A stretch of 64,000 nucleotides of DNA from Timaviella obliquedivisa GSE-PSE-MK23-08B (GCA_019358855.1 JAHHII010000012.1:1-64000), one strand, 5' to 3'. Shown: positions 35,292 through 44,554, numbered from the stretch's first letter. Numbers and translations are program-made. Notes: a model not told the origin generated them from the letters alone.

Positions 35292-36260
35292 TTAACAGCA
35301 TCCTCCCCCGTCATAATGCCAGGTCGAATCTGTGACCATTATTTCGGCAGGAAATCCAACACTTAATTTCTTTGCCGTTTTGTCGCAAACTGCCAAGGGT
35401 ATGCCCCGCAGCATAATATGCCCTGCGCGATCGTCTAGCGCCTCTTCAGCGCCGCTGTAAATTGCCGTTTTTCCTGTAAAGATGCAGACTCCATCGGGCG
35501 CAATAGGCACCTTAAATGACACAGAATCGAGGCTTTCGAGCAGTAGTGGCGTTTCTAGTTGGTAATTCTGAGCATCTAATAAGCGGTAGGGACGACGGGC
35601 ACGAATTTCAATTTGCCCAAATCCTACTTCCACCAAATGCTGAGTGTATTGCTCATACGTTAATGCCCCGGATAAGCACATGGCTCGCAGTCGTTGATCT
35701 TGCTGAAGGTGGGAGGGAATGGGGCGAGTGGCGATCGGGTCACTCATAATCAGCCGACCATTAGGTTTAAGAACTCGATATGCCTCCTGGAGCGCTCGTA
35801 CCAAGTCTGTAGGCTCAAAGATATTAAACAAACAGTTTTGTGCGACCACATCGACTGATTCATCGGCAACCGGCAGAGAAAAAGCATCGCCACTGCGAAT
35901 TTCAACAAAGCTCGGCTCAAACCAATCATTCTCCTGTGCTGCTGCCGCTAAGTTACGGGCTGCCGCCGATCGCATCCTTGCCACCGGATCGATCGCCACT
36001 ACGCCCCCCGGTCGCCGCGAAAAATAGGCAAACTGAAGCGCCTCCAACCCTCCCCCCACTCCTACATACAGCACGGTCGGTTCTCCCGAAAGCTCTGCGG
36101 CATGAACCGTTGTGCCACACCCGTAGTTCATTTGCTGCATCAGTTCGGGCACGTTTAGCCCAGGAAATTGCAGGGGCGTACTTTGAACACAACAAAGCCC
36201 AATTTGCGGGGTTTCTGCAACTTCACCATAAAATTGAGCAGCAGTTTCGAGATAACTCAT
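35292..36260 (-). CDS. arsM: Arsenosugar-pathway arsenite S-adenosylmethionine methyltransferase ArsM
   Basis: This 322-residue enzyme methylates As(III) with SAM. The SAM site is 'VLYVGVGGGLEALQFAYFS' (62-80). Conserved Cys24, Cys48 ('MNYGCGTTVH'), Cys142 ('AQNCLFNIF') and Cys194 ('MCLSGALTYEQY') are likely arsenic ligands. The protein ends 'WHYDGGGCC', typical of the group that NCBI calls arsenosugar biosynthesis ArsM, and differs from ordinary ArsM by 'PYRLLD...LLLESL' and 'GRAGHIMLRG'-like C-terminal blocks. The usual radical-SAM partner (ArsS) is not adjacent. It converges on the serine hydrolase gene. Confidence 0.9.
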   Translation of the reverse strand: MSYLETAAQFYGEVAETPQIGLCCVQSTPLQFPGLNVPELMQQMNYGCGTTVHAAELSGEPTVLYVGVGGGLEALQFAYFSRRPGGVVAIDPVARMRSAAARNLAAAAQENDWFEPSFVEIRSGDAFSLPVADESVDVVAQNCLFNIFEPTDLVRALQEAYRVLKPNGRLIMSDPIATRPIPSHLQQDQRLRAMCLSGALTYEQYTQHLVEVGFGQIEIRARRPYRLLDAQNYQLETPLLLESLDSVSFKVPIAPDGVCIFTGKTAIYSGAEEALDDRAGHIMLRGIPLAVCDKTAKKLSVGFPAEIMVTDSTWHYDGGGCC

Positions 36261-36468
36261 AGAGAATTCCTACATGCAATAATCCTGAACACAATAATTC
36301 TAACGGGACTGAACGAGCCAAACTTGAGCAATTAAATCCTCGTTAAAAGCTGTTTAACCAGTATTTGCTGAAAGATTCTTGAACTGGGCACTTAATCAAC
36401 TGCCACAAGCGATGGCACGTAACATTCCATCCAAGGGTCTACTAAGGAAAGAGAGGAGGAAATGCCCT

Positions 36469-36921
36469 ATGGAACTGACCAAACACTTTGCTGCTGCCCT
36501 AACCGCTGGATTCGTTACCACTGGACTGCTGGTTTGTAGCGCCGTGCAAGCCAAAGCTGAATTCAAAGCTCTAAGTTTAGCCCCAGGCTTTTCCCCTAAC
36601 CCTGAAGTTATTAGTGGGCGATCGGGCGGTACACGCTCAACGCCAGACTGCGGCTACGTCAAGGCTGCTAGCGCTCCTGATTATGTAGTGACACTCACTA
36701 AGCCCTTCACTTCCCTGAGGGCATCGGTGCAGGCATCAGGTGATGTGACGATGTTAATTGAAGGGCCCAACGGTCGGGTTTGCTCTGATGACGTTAACGG
36801 CTTAATGCCCGAGGTTTCTGGCTCTGCCCTGGCAGGCACCTACCGCGTTTGGATTGGCGATTATGTGGGTAAGGCAGACAGCGGCTTTAGCTATCAATTA
36901 ACCCTACGTGAAGATAGCTAA
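36469..36921 (+). CDS. Exported protein of unknown function
   Basis: This 150-residue product starts with a clear signal peptide (basic MELTK, then a hydrophobic run, cleavage probably after 'VQAKA'). The mature part has 'CGYVKAASAPDYVVTLTKPFTSLRASVQASGDVTMLI' and 'YRVWIGDYVGKADSGFSYQLTL', a beta-rich pattern like the pre-peptidase C-terminal domain that follows secreted enzymes. No catalytic motif. ATG 36469 has an excellent AGAGGAGGA site; the longer frame from 36379 is rejected. Confidence 0.75.
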   Translation: MELTKHFAAALTAGFVTTGLLVCSAVQAKAEFKALSLAPGFSPNPEVISGRSGGTRSTPDCGYVKAASAPDYVVTLTKPFTSLRASVQASGDVTMLIEGPNGRVCSDDVNGLMPEVSGSALAGTYRVWIGDYVGKADSGFSYQLTLREDS

Positions 36922-36956
36922 CAGTTCGCAAGTCATCTTTATTTTATCGTTCGACT

Positions 36957-37850
36957 ATGCAACGGATCAAGCAGGAGTTTCAGCTACAGTACAAGCATCC
37001 TAACGGACAACTTTATCAGGGAGACGCGATCGCCTGGCTAACATCTTTAGAAAATGAGAGCGTCGACCTGATTTTTGCTGATCCTCCTTACAACCTTAAT
37101 AAAGCTGAGTGGGATAGTTTTGACAGCCAGGAAGACTATGTAAGCTGGTCGCTGCAATGGATACATCAGGCTGCGCGGGTGCTGAAGCCGACGGGTTCGC
37201 TGTACGTATGCGGCTTTTCAGAAATATTGGCAGATTTGAAGCATCCTGCCTCGCAGTATTTTAAGGGATGCCGCTGGCTAGTGTGGCATTACAAAAATAA
37301 GGCGAACTTAGGGAACGATTGGGGGCGATCGCACGAGAGCATTATTCATTTTCGTAAGTCTGTGGCGGTCAAACTCAATCTTGACGATGTTCGGATTCCC
37401 TATGGCACCCATACCCTCAAATATCCTTCTCATCCCCAAGCCGACAGTAGCATTTATAGCAATAGTAAAGACGGCAATGGCAAACCGCGCGATCGTTGGC
37501 TGCCTCACCCTAAGGGCGCAAAACCCAAAGACGTGATCGACATTCCCACGACCTGTAATGGCATGGGCGAGACTACTCCCCACCCTACTCAAAAACCCGA
37601 AGAACTGATTAGAAAGTTTGTGCTGGCATCCTCTCAACCCGGAGACTGGGTGATTGATCCGTTTTCGGGGTCAGGCACAACGGTTGTAGTGGCAGAGCAG
37701 TTGGGGCGGAGGTGGATGGGTTGCGATTTGAGTACAGAATATCATCAATGGGCGATCGCCCGTCTTGAGAGTGTTCGTCGCCTGACTCCAGAAGAATGGA
37801 TTGCCTTCGATCGCAACAATGCTCAGCGGCGAGGAGCGATTCGCTCCTGA
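36957..37850 (+). CDS. Solitary DNA methyltransferase, beta class (DPPY type)
   Basis: This 297-residue enzyme has the catalytic motif DPPYNL at 42-47 first and the SAM motif 'DPFSGSGTT' near 234-242 second, which is the order of the beta class (amino-methylation of A or C). 'HPTQKP' near 215 is the usual third element. No restriction endonuclease gene is adjacent, so it looks like an orphan methylase. Cyanobacteria carry several conserved orphan methylases, one of which makes N4-methylcytosine in GGCC; this could be that one, but the target cannot be read from sequence. A C15-like peptidase frame starts within its 3' flank. Confidence 0.87.
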   Translation: MQRIKQEFQLQYKHPNGQLYQGDAIAWLTSLENESVDLIFADPPYNLNKAEWDSFDSQEDYVSWSLQWIHQAARVLKPTGSLYVCGFSEILADLKHPASQYFKGCRWLVWHYKNKANLGNDWGRSHESIIHFRKSVAVKLNLDDVRIPYGTHTLKYPSHPQADSSIYSNSKDGNGKPRDRWLPHPKGAKPKDVIDIPTTCNGMGETTPHPTQKPEELIRKFVLASSQPGDWVIDPFSGSGTTVVVAEQLGRRWMGCDLSTEYHQWAIARLESVRRLTPEEWIAFDRNNAQRRGAIRS

Positions 37851-37881
37851 TCTCTTTGTGAAGCACAAAGGCTTAAACCCA

Positions 37882-38445
37882 ATGTCTAAAACCGTCCTGA
37901 TTACCTCGTTTGCAACCTGGAAGAGTAATCAACGCACCAATTCTTCTGATGAGCTACTGGAAGAAGTTTTGCAAACCTCTAACCTGCCGCCCTCGGTCTA
38001 TTGGCTCAGACAATTGCCTGTTAATACGCCTGTTGCCAAGGACATTGCGATCGCTCAAGTTATTCGGCTTCAGCCCCAAATAATGCTCTGCTGCGGCATG
38101 GCGGAATTACGAGAAAAACTGAGCTTGGAGGTGCGGGCTGTGGTAAGTAATCAAGTTCTTCAAACTTCAATTCACTTAACAGAACTTATGAAGGACTTAT
38201 CCCACAGTGAAATTAGTTTTGATGCAGGTCGATTCGTTTGCAATAGTTTTTATTATTCCATGATGAATTATTTCAGAATGAATGATTCGATCAAAGAGTC
38301 AATCAGCAGATCTTCAGTCAGTGATTCACAAAATACTAATTCACAGTGTGCTTGTCTGTTTATTCACGTTCCCATTTTGACAACCCTGAACCGATCGCAA
38401 ATTTTGATGGATTTTTGCAAAATCTTGAATAAATGTGTGTTTTAA
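37882..38445 (+). CDS. Pyroglutamyl-peptidase I-like protein (peptidase C15)
   Basis: This 187-residue cytosolic cysteine peptidase would remove N-terminal pyroglutamate. The expected triad is present: Glu83 in the altered 'LSLEVRAV' segment, Cys120 in 'FDAGRFVCNSFYY' and His162 in 'CLFIHVPIL'. The glycine-rich 'GxAGGR' segment of classical enzymes is degenerate here ('CCGMAELRE'), so activity or specificity may differ. ATG at 37882 gives the family N-terminus 'KTVLITSFATW'. It lies 31 bases after the DNA methyltransferase on the same strand. Confidence 0.82.
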   Translation: MSKTVLITSFATWKSNQRTNSSDELLEEVLQTSNLPPSVYWLRQLPVNTPVAKDIAIAQVIRLQPQIMLCCGMAELREKLSLEVRAVVSNQVLQTSIHLTELMKDLSHSEISFDAGRFVCNSFYYSMMNYFRMNDSIKESISRSSVSDSQNTNSQCACLFIHVPILTTLNRSQILMDFCKILNKCVF

Positions 38446-38516
38446 TTGGCAGACGTTTAAAATACCTCTTATCTCAAAGCTTGACCAATTTACGATGAAG
38501 TGGCAATATTCAGCCT

Positions 38517-39899
38517 ATGTTTACAACTCGCCGTCGCTCCATTCGTTCTAGCAGTTGGTCGCGTAAAAAGACCCGTCGTTTTCCTCGCCCCCTTCCCCTA
38601 CTAGCTATGGCAGTAGGCGTGTTGCTGGGGTCTGAGCTACTGCTAAGGGCGATCGCCAACTTATCAGGCTTAAATGGGCAATTCGCCCAGGCTGCTAACG
38701 AACTTGCCCAAGCTTATCAACTGCAATTTCTCAGCCCCGATGGACAGGCTTACAAAACCCTGCCCAGTTCCGGCAAGCTTCTAGCCAACCGCGATCCGTT
38801 GATGGGCTACCAGCTACAGCCTAAGCAATCAACTCAATTTTGGACTGTCAATGCTCAAGGCTTCCGCGATGTAGAAGACGTGCCTCGGCAAAAACCCAGC
38901 AATGAAACTCGAATTTTTGTGCTGGGAGGTTCAACTGCCTTTGGTCAGCTTAGCTCTAGCAATCAGGCGATGTTTACCCATCAACTAGAGCAACGCCTGA
39001 ATAAGCAGGTGGCAGCCCAGCGCGCCAAACCTAACGCTTACCAGCCTGAGTTTTTACCTTACACCGCTGATGAAGTCGAAAAAGTGCTTCAGCGTGCCAC
39101 CCGTCTGCCCGATCGCCAATATCGGGTGATCAATGCTGCGGTTCCGGGCTACGCTTCAGGTAACATCGCACAACTCATGGAGCGGGTTGCCGACTATAGC
39201 CCCGATGTCGTGATTGTACTGGGGGGCTATGATGATTTGCTTTTACCTAGCGCTCGGAGCGCCGTAGAAATTCCTGGCTTAGACGATATTCTGGCAGGCA
39301 AAGGTGAAAACTGGGGCGCTCAGTTTATGAATGCAATGGGCAACGGCTTCAATAACTTGTATTTGGTGCGGGCACCACAGGCATTTCAAAAAGCGGATAA
39401 AGTTGACCCGCATGTCGTGCGATCGCTCAACATCGCGGCTACGCCTTTGCCCGTTGCCCAAAGCCTTGCCGCTAATCCTTCCGAGCTAGATTTGCGCGTT
39501 GCCCATTACCGCAACCACTTACAGCAAATGGTGCGTTGGAGTGCGGCAGCTAAAAAGCCTTTGTTTATTGGCATTCAGCCCGAAGTCACCGGGTATGGCA
39601 AAACTCAACCTACTGCTGAAGAGGTCGAAATTCTTAACCAATTGGGCAAGAACTATCAGGAGCAGGTTCGCACGGGCTACGACAAGTTGGCGACCGTGGC
39701 GGCAGAAGCGGCACAGGGCTCGGCGCAAGCTAAAGTCATGAATCTTTATGGCATGTTTGGTGAAACGGGTAAGGGTGGCATGTTCTTGAATGCTACAAAT
39801 TTGACCGACTCAGGAAATGCGATTTTGGCAGAGCGCTTTTATCGGGCGATCGCCACAGATTTAGCCATTAAGCCCAAGCCTTTTGCCACTAGTGAATAA
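38517..39899 (+). CDS. SGNH/GDSL-like hydrolase-fold membrane protein
   Basis: This 460-residue protein has a basic N-terminus (many Arg/Ser), one membrane helix ('LPLLAMAVGVLLGSELLLRAI', about 27-47) and an extracytoplasmic SGNH-like domain: 'FVLGGSTAFGQLSSS' (about 139-153) with the Ser, and 'VVIVLGGYDDLLL' (about 236-248) where classical enzymes have G-x-N-D (here G-Y-D-D). The last block 'TNLTDSGNAILAE' has Asp and Asn but no His where the D-x-x-H pair is expected. The altered third and fourth motifs leave hydrolase activity uncertain. It could modify cell-surface sugars. Confidence 0.75.
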   Translation: MFTTRRRSIRSSSWSRKKTRRFPRPLPLLAMAVGVLLGSELLLRAIANLSGLNGQFAQAANELAQAYQLQFLSPDGQAYKTLPSSGKLLANRDPLMGYQLQPKQSTQFWTVNAQGFRDVEDVPRQKPSNETRIFVLGGSTAFGQLSSSNQAMFTHQLEQRLNKQVAAQRAKPNAYQPEFLPYTADEVEKVLQRATRLPDRQYRVINAAVPGYASGNIAQLMERVADYSPDVVIVLGGYDDLLLPSARSAVEIPGLDDILAGKGENWGAQFMNAMGNGFNNLYLVRAPQAFQKADKVDPHVVRSLNIAATPLPVAQSLAANPSELDLRVAHYRNHLQQMVRWSAAAKKPLFIGIQPEVTGYGKTQPTAEEVEILNQLGKNYQEQVRTGYDKLATVAAEAAQGSAQAKVMNLYGMFGETGKGGMFLNATNLTDSGNAILAERFYRAIATDLAIKPKPFATSE

Positions 39900-39928
39900 C
39901 ATTCCTGCCTATCGTTGATAATGCTCGT

Positions 39929-41323
39929 ATGGTTTCTCACCCCACGAGCCGAATGTTTATCCTGCCTTTTCTTGTCCAAGTTCCGCCTAGCCCCGTTCCC
40001 CAGGCGGCACCCCCGCCTGCGACAGAAATTGTTCAACCTCAAGAAGTGCGAGCATTGCCAGGACAGCTTGACCGCATTCCTGTTTTCAATAGCAACAGTC
40101 CTGAACTGGTTCAAACCGAGGGAATTCTGCTCTCGACTTTTCCACCCCGCGGCAAACAGCAGCCTGCTGCCCACCTCAATTTTCCTTTTAACGGGGTCTT
40201 TGACCTCTTTGCTCACCATGTTTTCAAGGCGATCGACCCTGATTTTAGCAGCCTTTATCTAGGCATTATTGTCTACAATCCAGGCGATCGCCCTGTTACG
40301 CTCAGTTTGCTTCAAGCTGCCAGCTACCTCAGCCAACCCGATGCGCCTTTTATTCCACTAGCTGCCCAAATCGATAATTCTCAGGGTGACGTTTACGCTG
40401 GGCCCGGCAGCCGAGCCATGAGCGATGTTTTGCGCGGCAGACGGCAAGATATTTTCCCAGCCAAACTGACGATCGCGCCTCAGTCGTACCAGATGTTAAT
40501 GAACTTTCCCATCCCTGTTGCCAGCCTCGATCCACCGCTGAATGGTCGGTCTACCCTCTTGCGTTTACAAAGTGATGGACAGGTTCATTTGGCAAGTTTG
40601 GCGCTCCTGGCACGCAAAAACGCAGACGGCAGCGATCGATCGCCCACCCTAGAAGAATGGCAATCGCTTCTTGAAAACGGCGGCTTATCAAGTGGTCGCG
40701 ATCGCGTGCCCACTCCCCTTGACCAGGCTGCCACCCGTCCCATCATTTACGGGCGCGTTGCAGGGGTTGCCCAGGGCGCTCGATGGCAAGCCCAAGTCAC
40801 GGACAGTCCTACTGCAACGAGACTGACCATCCCTGCTGCTGGAAAAGCCTTTTCTTATGGGCTCAGTACTCTCATGGGCGGCAGGCTGGGCACCGAGCAA
40901 GTCCAAAGCGCCCCCATGCTCGTGCGATATCCCGACACGGCATATCAGGCGCACGGTAACTACGGCATTGAGTACAATCTGGCGCTACCGTTGCACAATT
41001 CCACCCAGCAAGCCCAGACTGTGACTGTTGCCCTGCAAACTCCCATTAAAGAAGACGAACTGAGTACGGATGGGCTGCGTTTTTTTGATCCGTTGCCGAC
41101 CTCAACCTTCTTTCGGGGCACGGTGCGAGTTAGCTATCGAGATGACCAGGGGTTGCCCCGTACTCGCTATGTCCATTTGGTGCAGCGGCGAGGTCAGCCT
41201 GGAGAGGCGTTGGTGACGCTGAAAATGGCAGGGGGCGATCGCCGCCTCGTTCAATTCAGGCTGATGTATCCACCCGATGCTACGCCGCCTCAAGTATTAA
41301 CAGTCCGTACCCTCGCCGAATAG
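39929..41323 (+). CDS. DUF3370 protein, probably exported
   Basis: This 464-residue protein matches DUF3370, a cyanobacterial family of unknown function, with blocks 'RALPGQLDRIPVFNSNSPELV', 'FDLFAHHVFKA' and 'LYLGIIVYNPGDRPVTL'. The N-terminus has a short hydrophobic stretch ('MFILPFLVQVPPS') that may be a signal. An alternative start at 39953 fits equally. The sequence is beta-rich and likely extracellular. It starts 29 bases after the SGNH-like gene, so the two may be an operon with a cell-surface role. Confidence 0.82.
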   Translation: MVSHPTSRMFILPFLVQVPPSPVPQAAPPPATEIVQPQEVRALPGQLDRIPVFNSNSPELVQTEGILLSTFPPRGKQQPAAHLNFPFNGVFDLFAHHVFKAIDPDFSSLYLGIIVYNPGDRPVTLSLLQAASYLSQPDAPFIPLAAQIDNSQGDVYAGPGSRAMSDVLRGRRQDIFPAKLTIAPQSYQMLMNFPIPVASLDPPLNGRSTLLRLQSDGQVHLASLALLARKNADGSDRSPTLEEWQSLLENGGLSSGRDRVPTPLDQAATRPIIYGRVAGVAQGARWQAQVTDSPTATRLTIPAAGKAFSYGLSTLMGGRLGTEQVQSAPMLVRYPDTAYQAHGNYGIEYNLALPLHNSTQQAQTVTVALQTPIKEDELSTDGLRFFDPLPTSTFFRGTVRVSYRDDQGLPRTRYVHLVQRRGQPGEALVTLKMAGGDRRLVQFRLMYPPDATPPQVLTVRTLAE

Positions 41324-41381
41324 CGCTGTCACGCTCCATTCTTTTAGCCTCTATTTAGCCATCTATCCGAGTCGTTGCCCT

Positions 41382-41897
41382 ATGAACCTGCCTACCTGGA
41401 TTACTGTTTCTCGCCTCCTCGGGGTGCCCTTCCTCCTCTACTTCTTGCATCAGCCAACGCCTCAAAGCCGCTGGATCAGCCTGGTAATTTTTGTGGTTGC
41501 GGCGGGCACCGACTGGCTAGATGGATACTTAGCTCGACGATTGAACCAGGTAACCGACCTGGGCAAGTTTCTAGACCCGTTGGTAGATAAGCTGCTGGTG
41601 TTAGCGCCGTTGCTCATGTTAATTGAATTAGGGCAGATTCCGGCTTGGGGTGTCTTTTTAATTTTGGGACGCGAGTTGGCGATCGCCGGATGGCGCGTTA
41701 ATCAAACCACAATTTCGGGAGCCAACATTTGGGGCAAGCTCAAAACCGTTAGCCAAATTGCCGCGATCGCACTCTTAATTGCGCCGCTGCCGACCGTTTG
41801 GCGATCGCCCTCCCTTCTAGCTTTTTGGCTATCTGTAGCTCTAACCTTAATATCGGGCGGCATTTATTTAATTCCCCAAAGCGAAAGATCCTCCTAA
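41382..41897 (+). CDS. pgsA: CDP-diacylglycerol-glycerol-3-phosphate 3-phosphatidyltransferase
   Basis: This 171-residue membrane enzyme makes phosphatidylglycerol phosphate, the precursor of PG, the only phospholipid of thylakoids and needed by photosystem II. The CDP-alcohol phosphotransferase signature D-G-x2-A-R-x8-G-x3-D-x3-D is complete in 'DWLDGYLARRLNQVTDLGKF' plus 'LDPLVDKLL' (about 46-74). Four to five hydrophobic segments follow. Confidence 0.94.
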   Translation: MNLPTWITVSRLLGVPFLLYFLHQPTPQSRWISLVIFVVAAGTDWLDGYLARRLNQVTDLGKFLDPLVDKLLVLAPLLMLIELGQIPAWGVFLILGRELAIAGWRVNQTTISGANIWGKLKTVSQIAAIALLIAPLPTVWRSPSLLAFWLSVALTLISGGIYLIPQSERSS

Positions 41898-41963
41898 AAC
41901 GCTTGAGATCTCCTAACTTTCAGTTCCTTTAAACCGCTTTCCTCAACCTCACGCTCTCCACCT

Positions 41964-42013
41964 AGCCCGCTTGCAGTCACCACTCGGAAAATACCGAAGT
42001 CTGCAAGCGGGCT
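41964..42013 (+). terminator. Long perfect hairpin in the pgsA-RTX gene gap
   Basis: AGCCCGCTTGCAG and CTGCAAGCGGGCT form a perfect 13-bp stem. The 24-base interior has a further CGG/CCG pairing. The sequence after it (TTCATATTGCTTTT) is only a modest T-run. It is either the pgsA terminator or a structured RNA element. The remainder of the 440-base gap (41898-42337) shows nothing else that I can identify. Confidence 0.6.
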
Positions 42014-42337
42014 TCATATTGCTTTTATATAAAGGTGCTGAAATCACCGATCTCAACGATAAAAACCATACATTACTTTTAAGTAAGTAAAGTTCCTGTA
42101 TAGCTCATATCAATTGCAGATGAAGATGCAGTCAAGAGCTATTGCTCATAAAGCTCAACCTATTCAAGCATTACCACCTCTCTCGGAATAGTGATTCACG
42201 CAGGCAATTTTGCATAAATTGCCATTTTCTAGCGAACTATTCCTTTGGCTAAAGTGATTTTTTTTACTCAACAGCGATCGCAGTGCCATACGCCTGCAAT
42301 TTTCTGCTGCTCACAAATCCTTAGAGAATTGCACATC

Positions 42338-44554
42338 ATGGTTACAAACAACGTTCAAGAATTCGTTCAAGAAAAAATTCAAGAGATCGTTCAAGAACCT
42401 GTTTCAGGACGTTCTTTAGGCATTGGTTTAAATGGCATTTCTGACTTCTCAACCGAGCTTCCGTTTATCGATATTTTTCAATCTTCTCGCGTTTGGTTTC
42501 CCCAAAGCGAAGCCAAATGGGATTCAGGAGAAACCCTAGATCTGGACTCATCAGGCTGGGTGCGATCTCTACCCAGCAACAGCGTTGCCAGCACGCTGAT
42601 GATGCGCGACATGCCCAACATCTATCGCCCAGGGCGTTACGTTGTTTCCTACGAAGGTACAGGCACGATTGAATATGGATTCGATGCTAAAAAAATAGAC
42701 AGTGAATCTCTCATCGGAAGCGACGTAATCCAGGTTGATCAGGCGAGTGCCAATGGGATTTATCTCAAAATTACATCTACCGATCCTCGCAACACCGGAG
42801 ACTACATTCGCAACATTCACGTTTACCACGAAGACGATTTGCCTTTGGTTGAACTGGGTGTGAAATTTAATCCAGAATTTACCCAAAAAGTGAAAGACTT
42901 TGGCACCTTGCGCTTTATGGATTGGATGAACACTAACGGTTCGCCCCAAAAAGACTGGGCAGATCGGGCGACGCTGGACGACTCGACTTGGGCAAGAAAA
43001 GGTGCTCCGTTGGAAGGGATGGTGGCACTTGCAAATGAGACAGGCACATCCCCTTGGTTCACCATGCCTCACCAAGCGACCGATGACTACATCGCCAATT
43101 TTGCAGCCTACGTCCGTGATCATCTCGATCCTAAGTTGAAAGCATATGTTGAGTATTCCAATGAAGTTTGGAACTGGCAATTCCCTCAAGCCCATTACGC
43201 CGTAGAGCAAGCCAAAGCCAAGTGGGGCGATCGCTTGGTGGGGCATGGGGGCTGGATGCAATGGTACGGAATGCGCAGCGCCCAAACGGCAGACATTTGG
43301 AAATCGACCTTTGGCGCAGAAAAGGATCGGGTTGTTGCGATCGTGACGACTCAAACCGCCTGGAAAGGACTGGAAGACCCCATCTTGAATACGCCATCTT
43401 GGGTTGCCGAAGGACATGAACCTGCCTGGAAATCATTTGACGCCTACTCTGTTAGCGGGTACTTTGGCGGCAACTTGGGGAGCGCCGAAAATACTGCAAC
43501 TGTCAAATCTTGGCTCGCTGATGCTGATGGCGGTTTTGGTAAAGCATTTCAGCAGCTTAATGTCGGGGGTCTTCTTCCTGGAGATAATCAATATTCGGTT
43601 GCCGATTCCATCAATAGCTTTCAATATCATGCAGAGGTTGCACAGCGACACGGGTTAGACATGGTTGCTTACGAAGGCGGACAACATTTGGTAGGAGTCG
43701 GAGGCGTTGAGAATGATCAAGAATTGGCAAATTTTTTAGTAGAACTCAACCGCCGTCCCGAAATGCAGGATCTTTACACCAAGCTTCTGGACGGTTGGAA
43801 GCAATCTGGAGGAACGCTGTTTAACCATTTTGTGGATGCATCCACTGCTGGAAAATGGGGAAGCTGGGGTTCATTAGAAAGCATCACTCAAGTGACTTCG
43901 CCTAAGTATGCAGCTTTAACTAACTTTATTGCCAAAAACGATCGATGGTGGAACGAACCTACCTCATCTACTCGAATAGGTTTGCATCAGCGAGGAACAT
44001 TTCAAAATGACCGATTGCAAGGTGAGAAGTATGACGACACTCTCATCGGCAAATCTGGAGATGATGAGCTTGCTGGAGGAAGGGGAGACGATCGCCTCCA
44101 TGGTGGAGATGGCAACGATACCCTCATCGGTGACGCAGGTGATGATATTCTCATTGGCGGATTTGGAGCCGATAGTTTAACCGGTGGCGAAGGTGCAGAT
44201 CGATTTGTCTACAGCAACCTAAGAGCCTCGCTAAGCAATGCTCCTGATGTGATTACGGATTTTGATTTAAGCCAAGGCGATCGCCTTCAACTCCGTAGTT
44301 TAACCATGCCCAAAGCTCTCATTAGCGCAGGTCTACAGCAAGACAATACCCTGACTGAGGCAGCCTCCTCCGCCTATACCAACTTTTCATTAGGAGCCGA
44401 TTCTGCCCTACTGTTCAGTTGGGGTAGCAAAACCTATCTCTCCGTCAACAACCAAGACCCTGGTTTCTCTGCCCCCCAGGATTTGGTCTTAGAGATAGCA
44501 GGTTCCGTCGAAATACCTATCGGCACTCTGAAGGTCAATGACTACTTTGCCTAA
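42338..44554 (+). CDS. RTX protein with glycoside-hydrolase-like (clan A) domain
   Basis: This 738-residue protein is probably secreted by a type I system. The N-terminus has a Val/Gln/Glu repeat ('VQEFVQEKIQEIVQEP') instead of a signal peptide. The large central domain has 'AYVEYSNEVWNWQ' (Glu near 275) and 'VAYEGGQ' (Glu near 446); Asn-Glu plus a later Glu is the acid/base and nucleophile pattern of clan GH-A barrel glycosidases. The C-terminal region 565-625 holds RTX calcium repeats ('GGRGDDRLHGGDGNDTLIGD'). The exact glycosidase family and substrate are not clear. ATG at 42338 is preferred to an upstream TTG. Confidence 0.8.
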   Translation: MVTNNVQEFVQEKIQEIVQEPVSGRSLGIGLNGISDFSTELPFIDIFQSSRVWFPQSEAKWDSGETLDLDSSGWVRSLPSNSVASTLMMRDMPNIYRPGRYVVSYEGTGTIEYGFDAKKIDSESLIGSDVIQVDQASANGIYLKITSTDPRNTGDYIRNIHVYHEDDLPLVELGVKFNPEFTQKVKDFGTLRFMDWMNTNGSPQKDWADRATLDDSTWARKGAPLEGMVALANETGTSPWFTMPHQATDDYIANFAAYVRDHLDPKLKAYVEYSNEVWNWQFPQAHYAVEQAKAKWGDRLVGHGGWMQWYGMRSAQTADIWKSTFGAEKDRVVAIVTTQTAWKGLEDPILNTPSWVAEGHEPAWKSFDAYSVSGYFGGNLGSAENTATVKSWLADADGGFGKAFQQLNVGGLLPGDNQYSVADSINSFQYHAEVAQRHGLDMVAYEGGQHLVGVGGVENDQELANFLVELNRRPEMQDLYTKLLDGWKQSGGTLFNHFVDASTAGKWGSWGSLESITQVTSPKYAALTNFIAKNDRWWNEPTSSTRIGLHQRGTFQNDRLQGEKYDDTLIGKSGDDELAGGRGDDRLHGGDGNDTLIGDAGDDILIGGFGADSLTGGEGADRFVYSNLRASLSNAPDVITDFDLSQGDRLQLRSLTMPKALISAGLQQDNTLTEAASSAYTNFSLGADSALLFSWGSKTYLSVNNQDPGFSAPQDLVLEIAGSVEIPIGTLKVNDYFA

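Noticed and set aside
42569-43417. 282-codon minus-strand frame inside the RTX gene
   Set aside because: It lies fully opposite a gene with clear domain content; its translation is rich in Arg/His/Cys without family motifs and has no ribosome site. It is a shadow frame.
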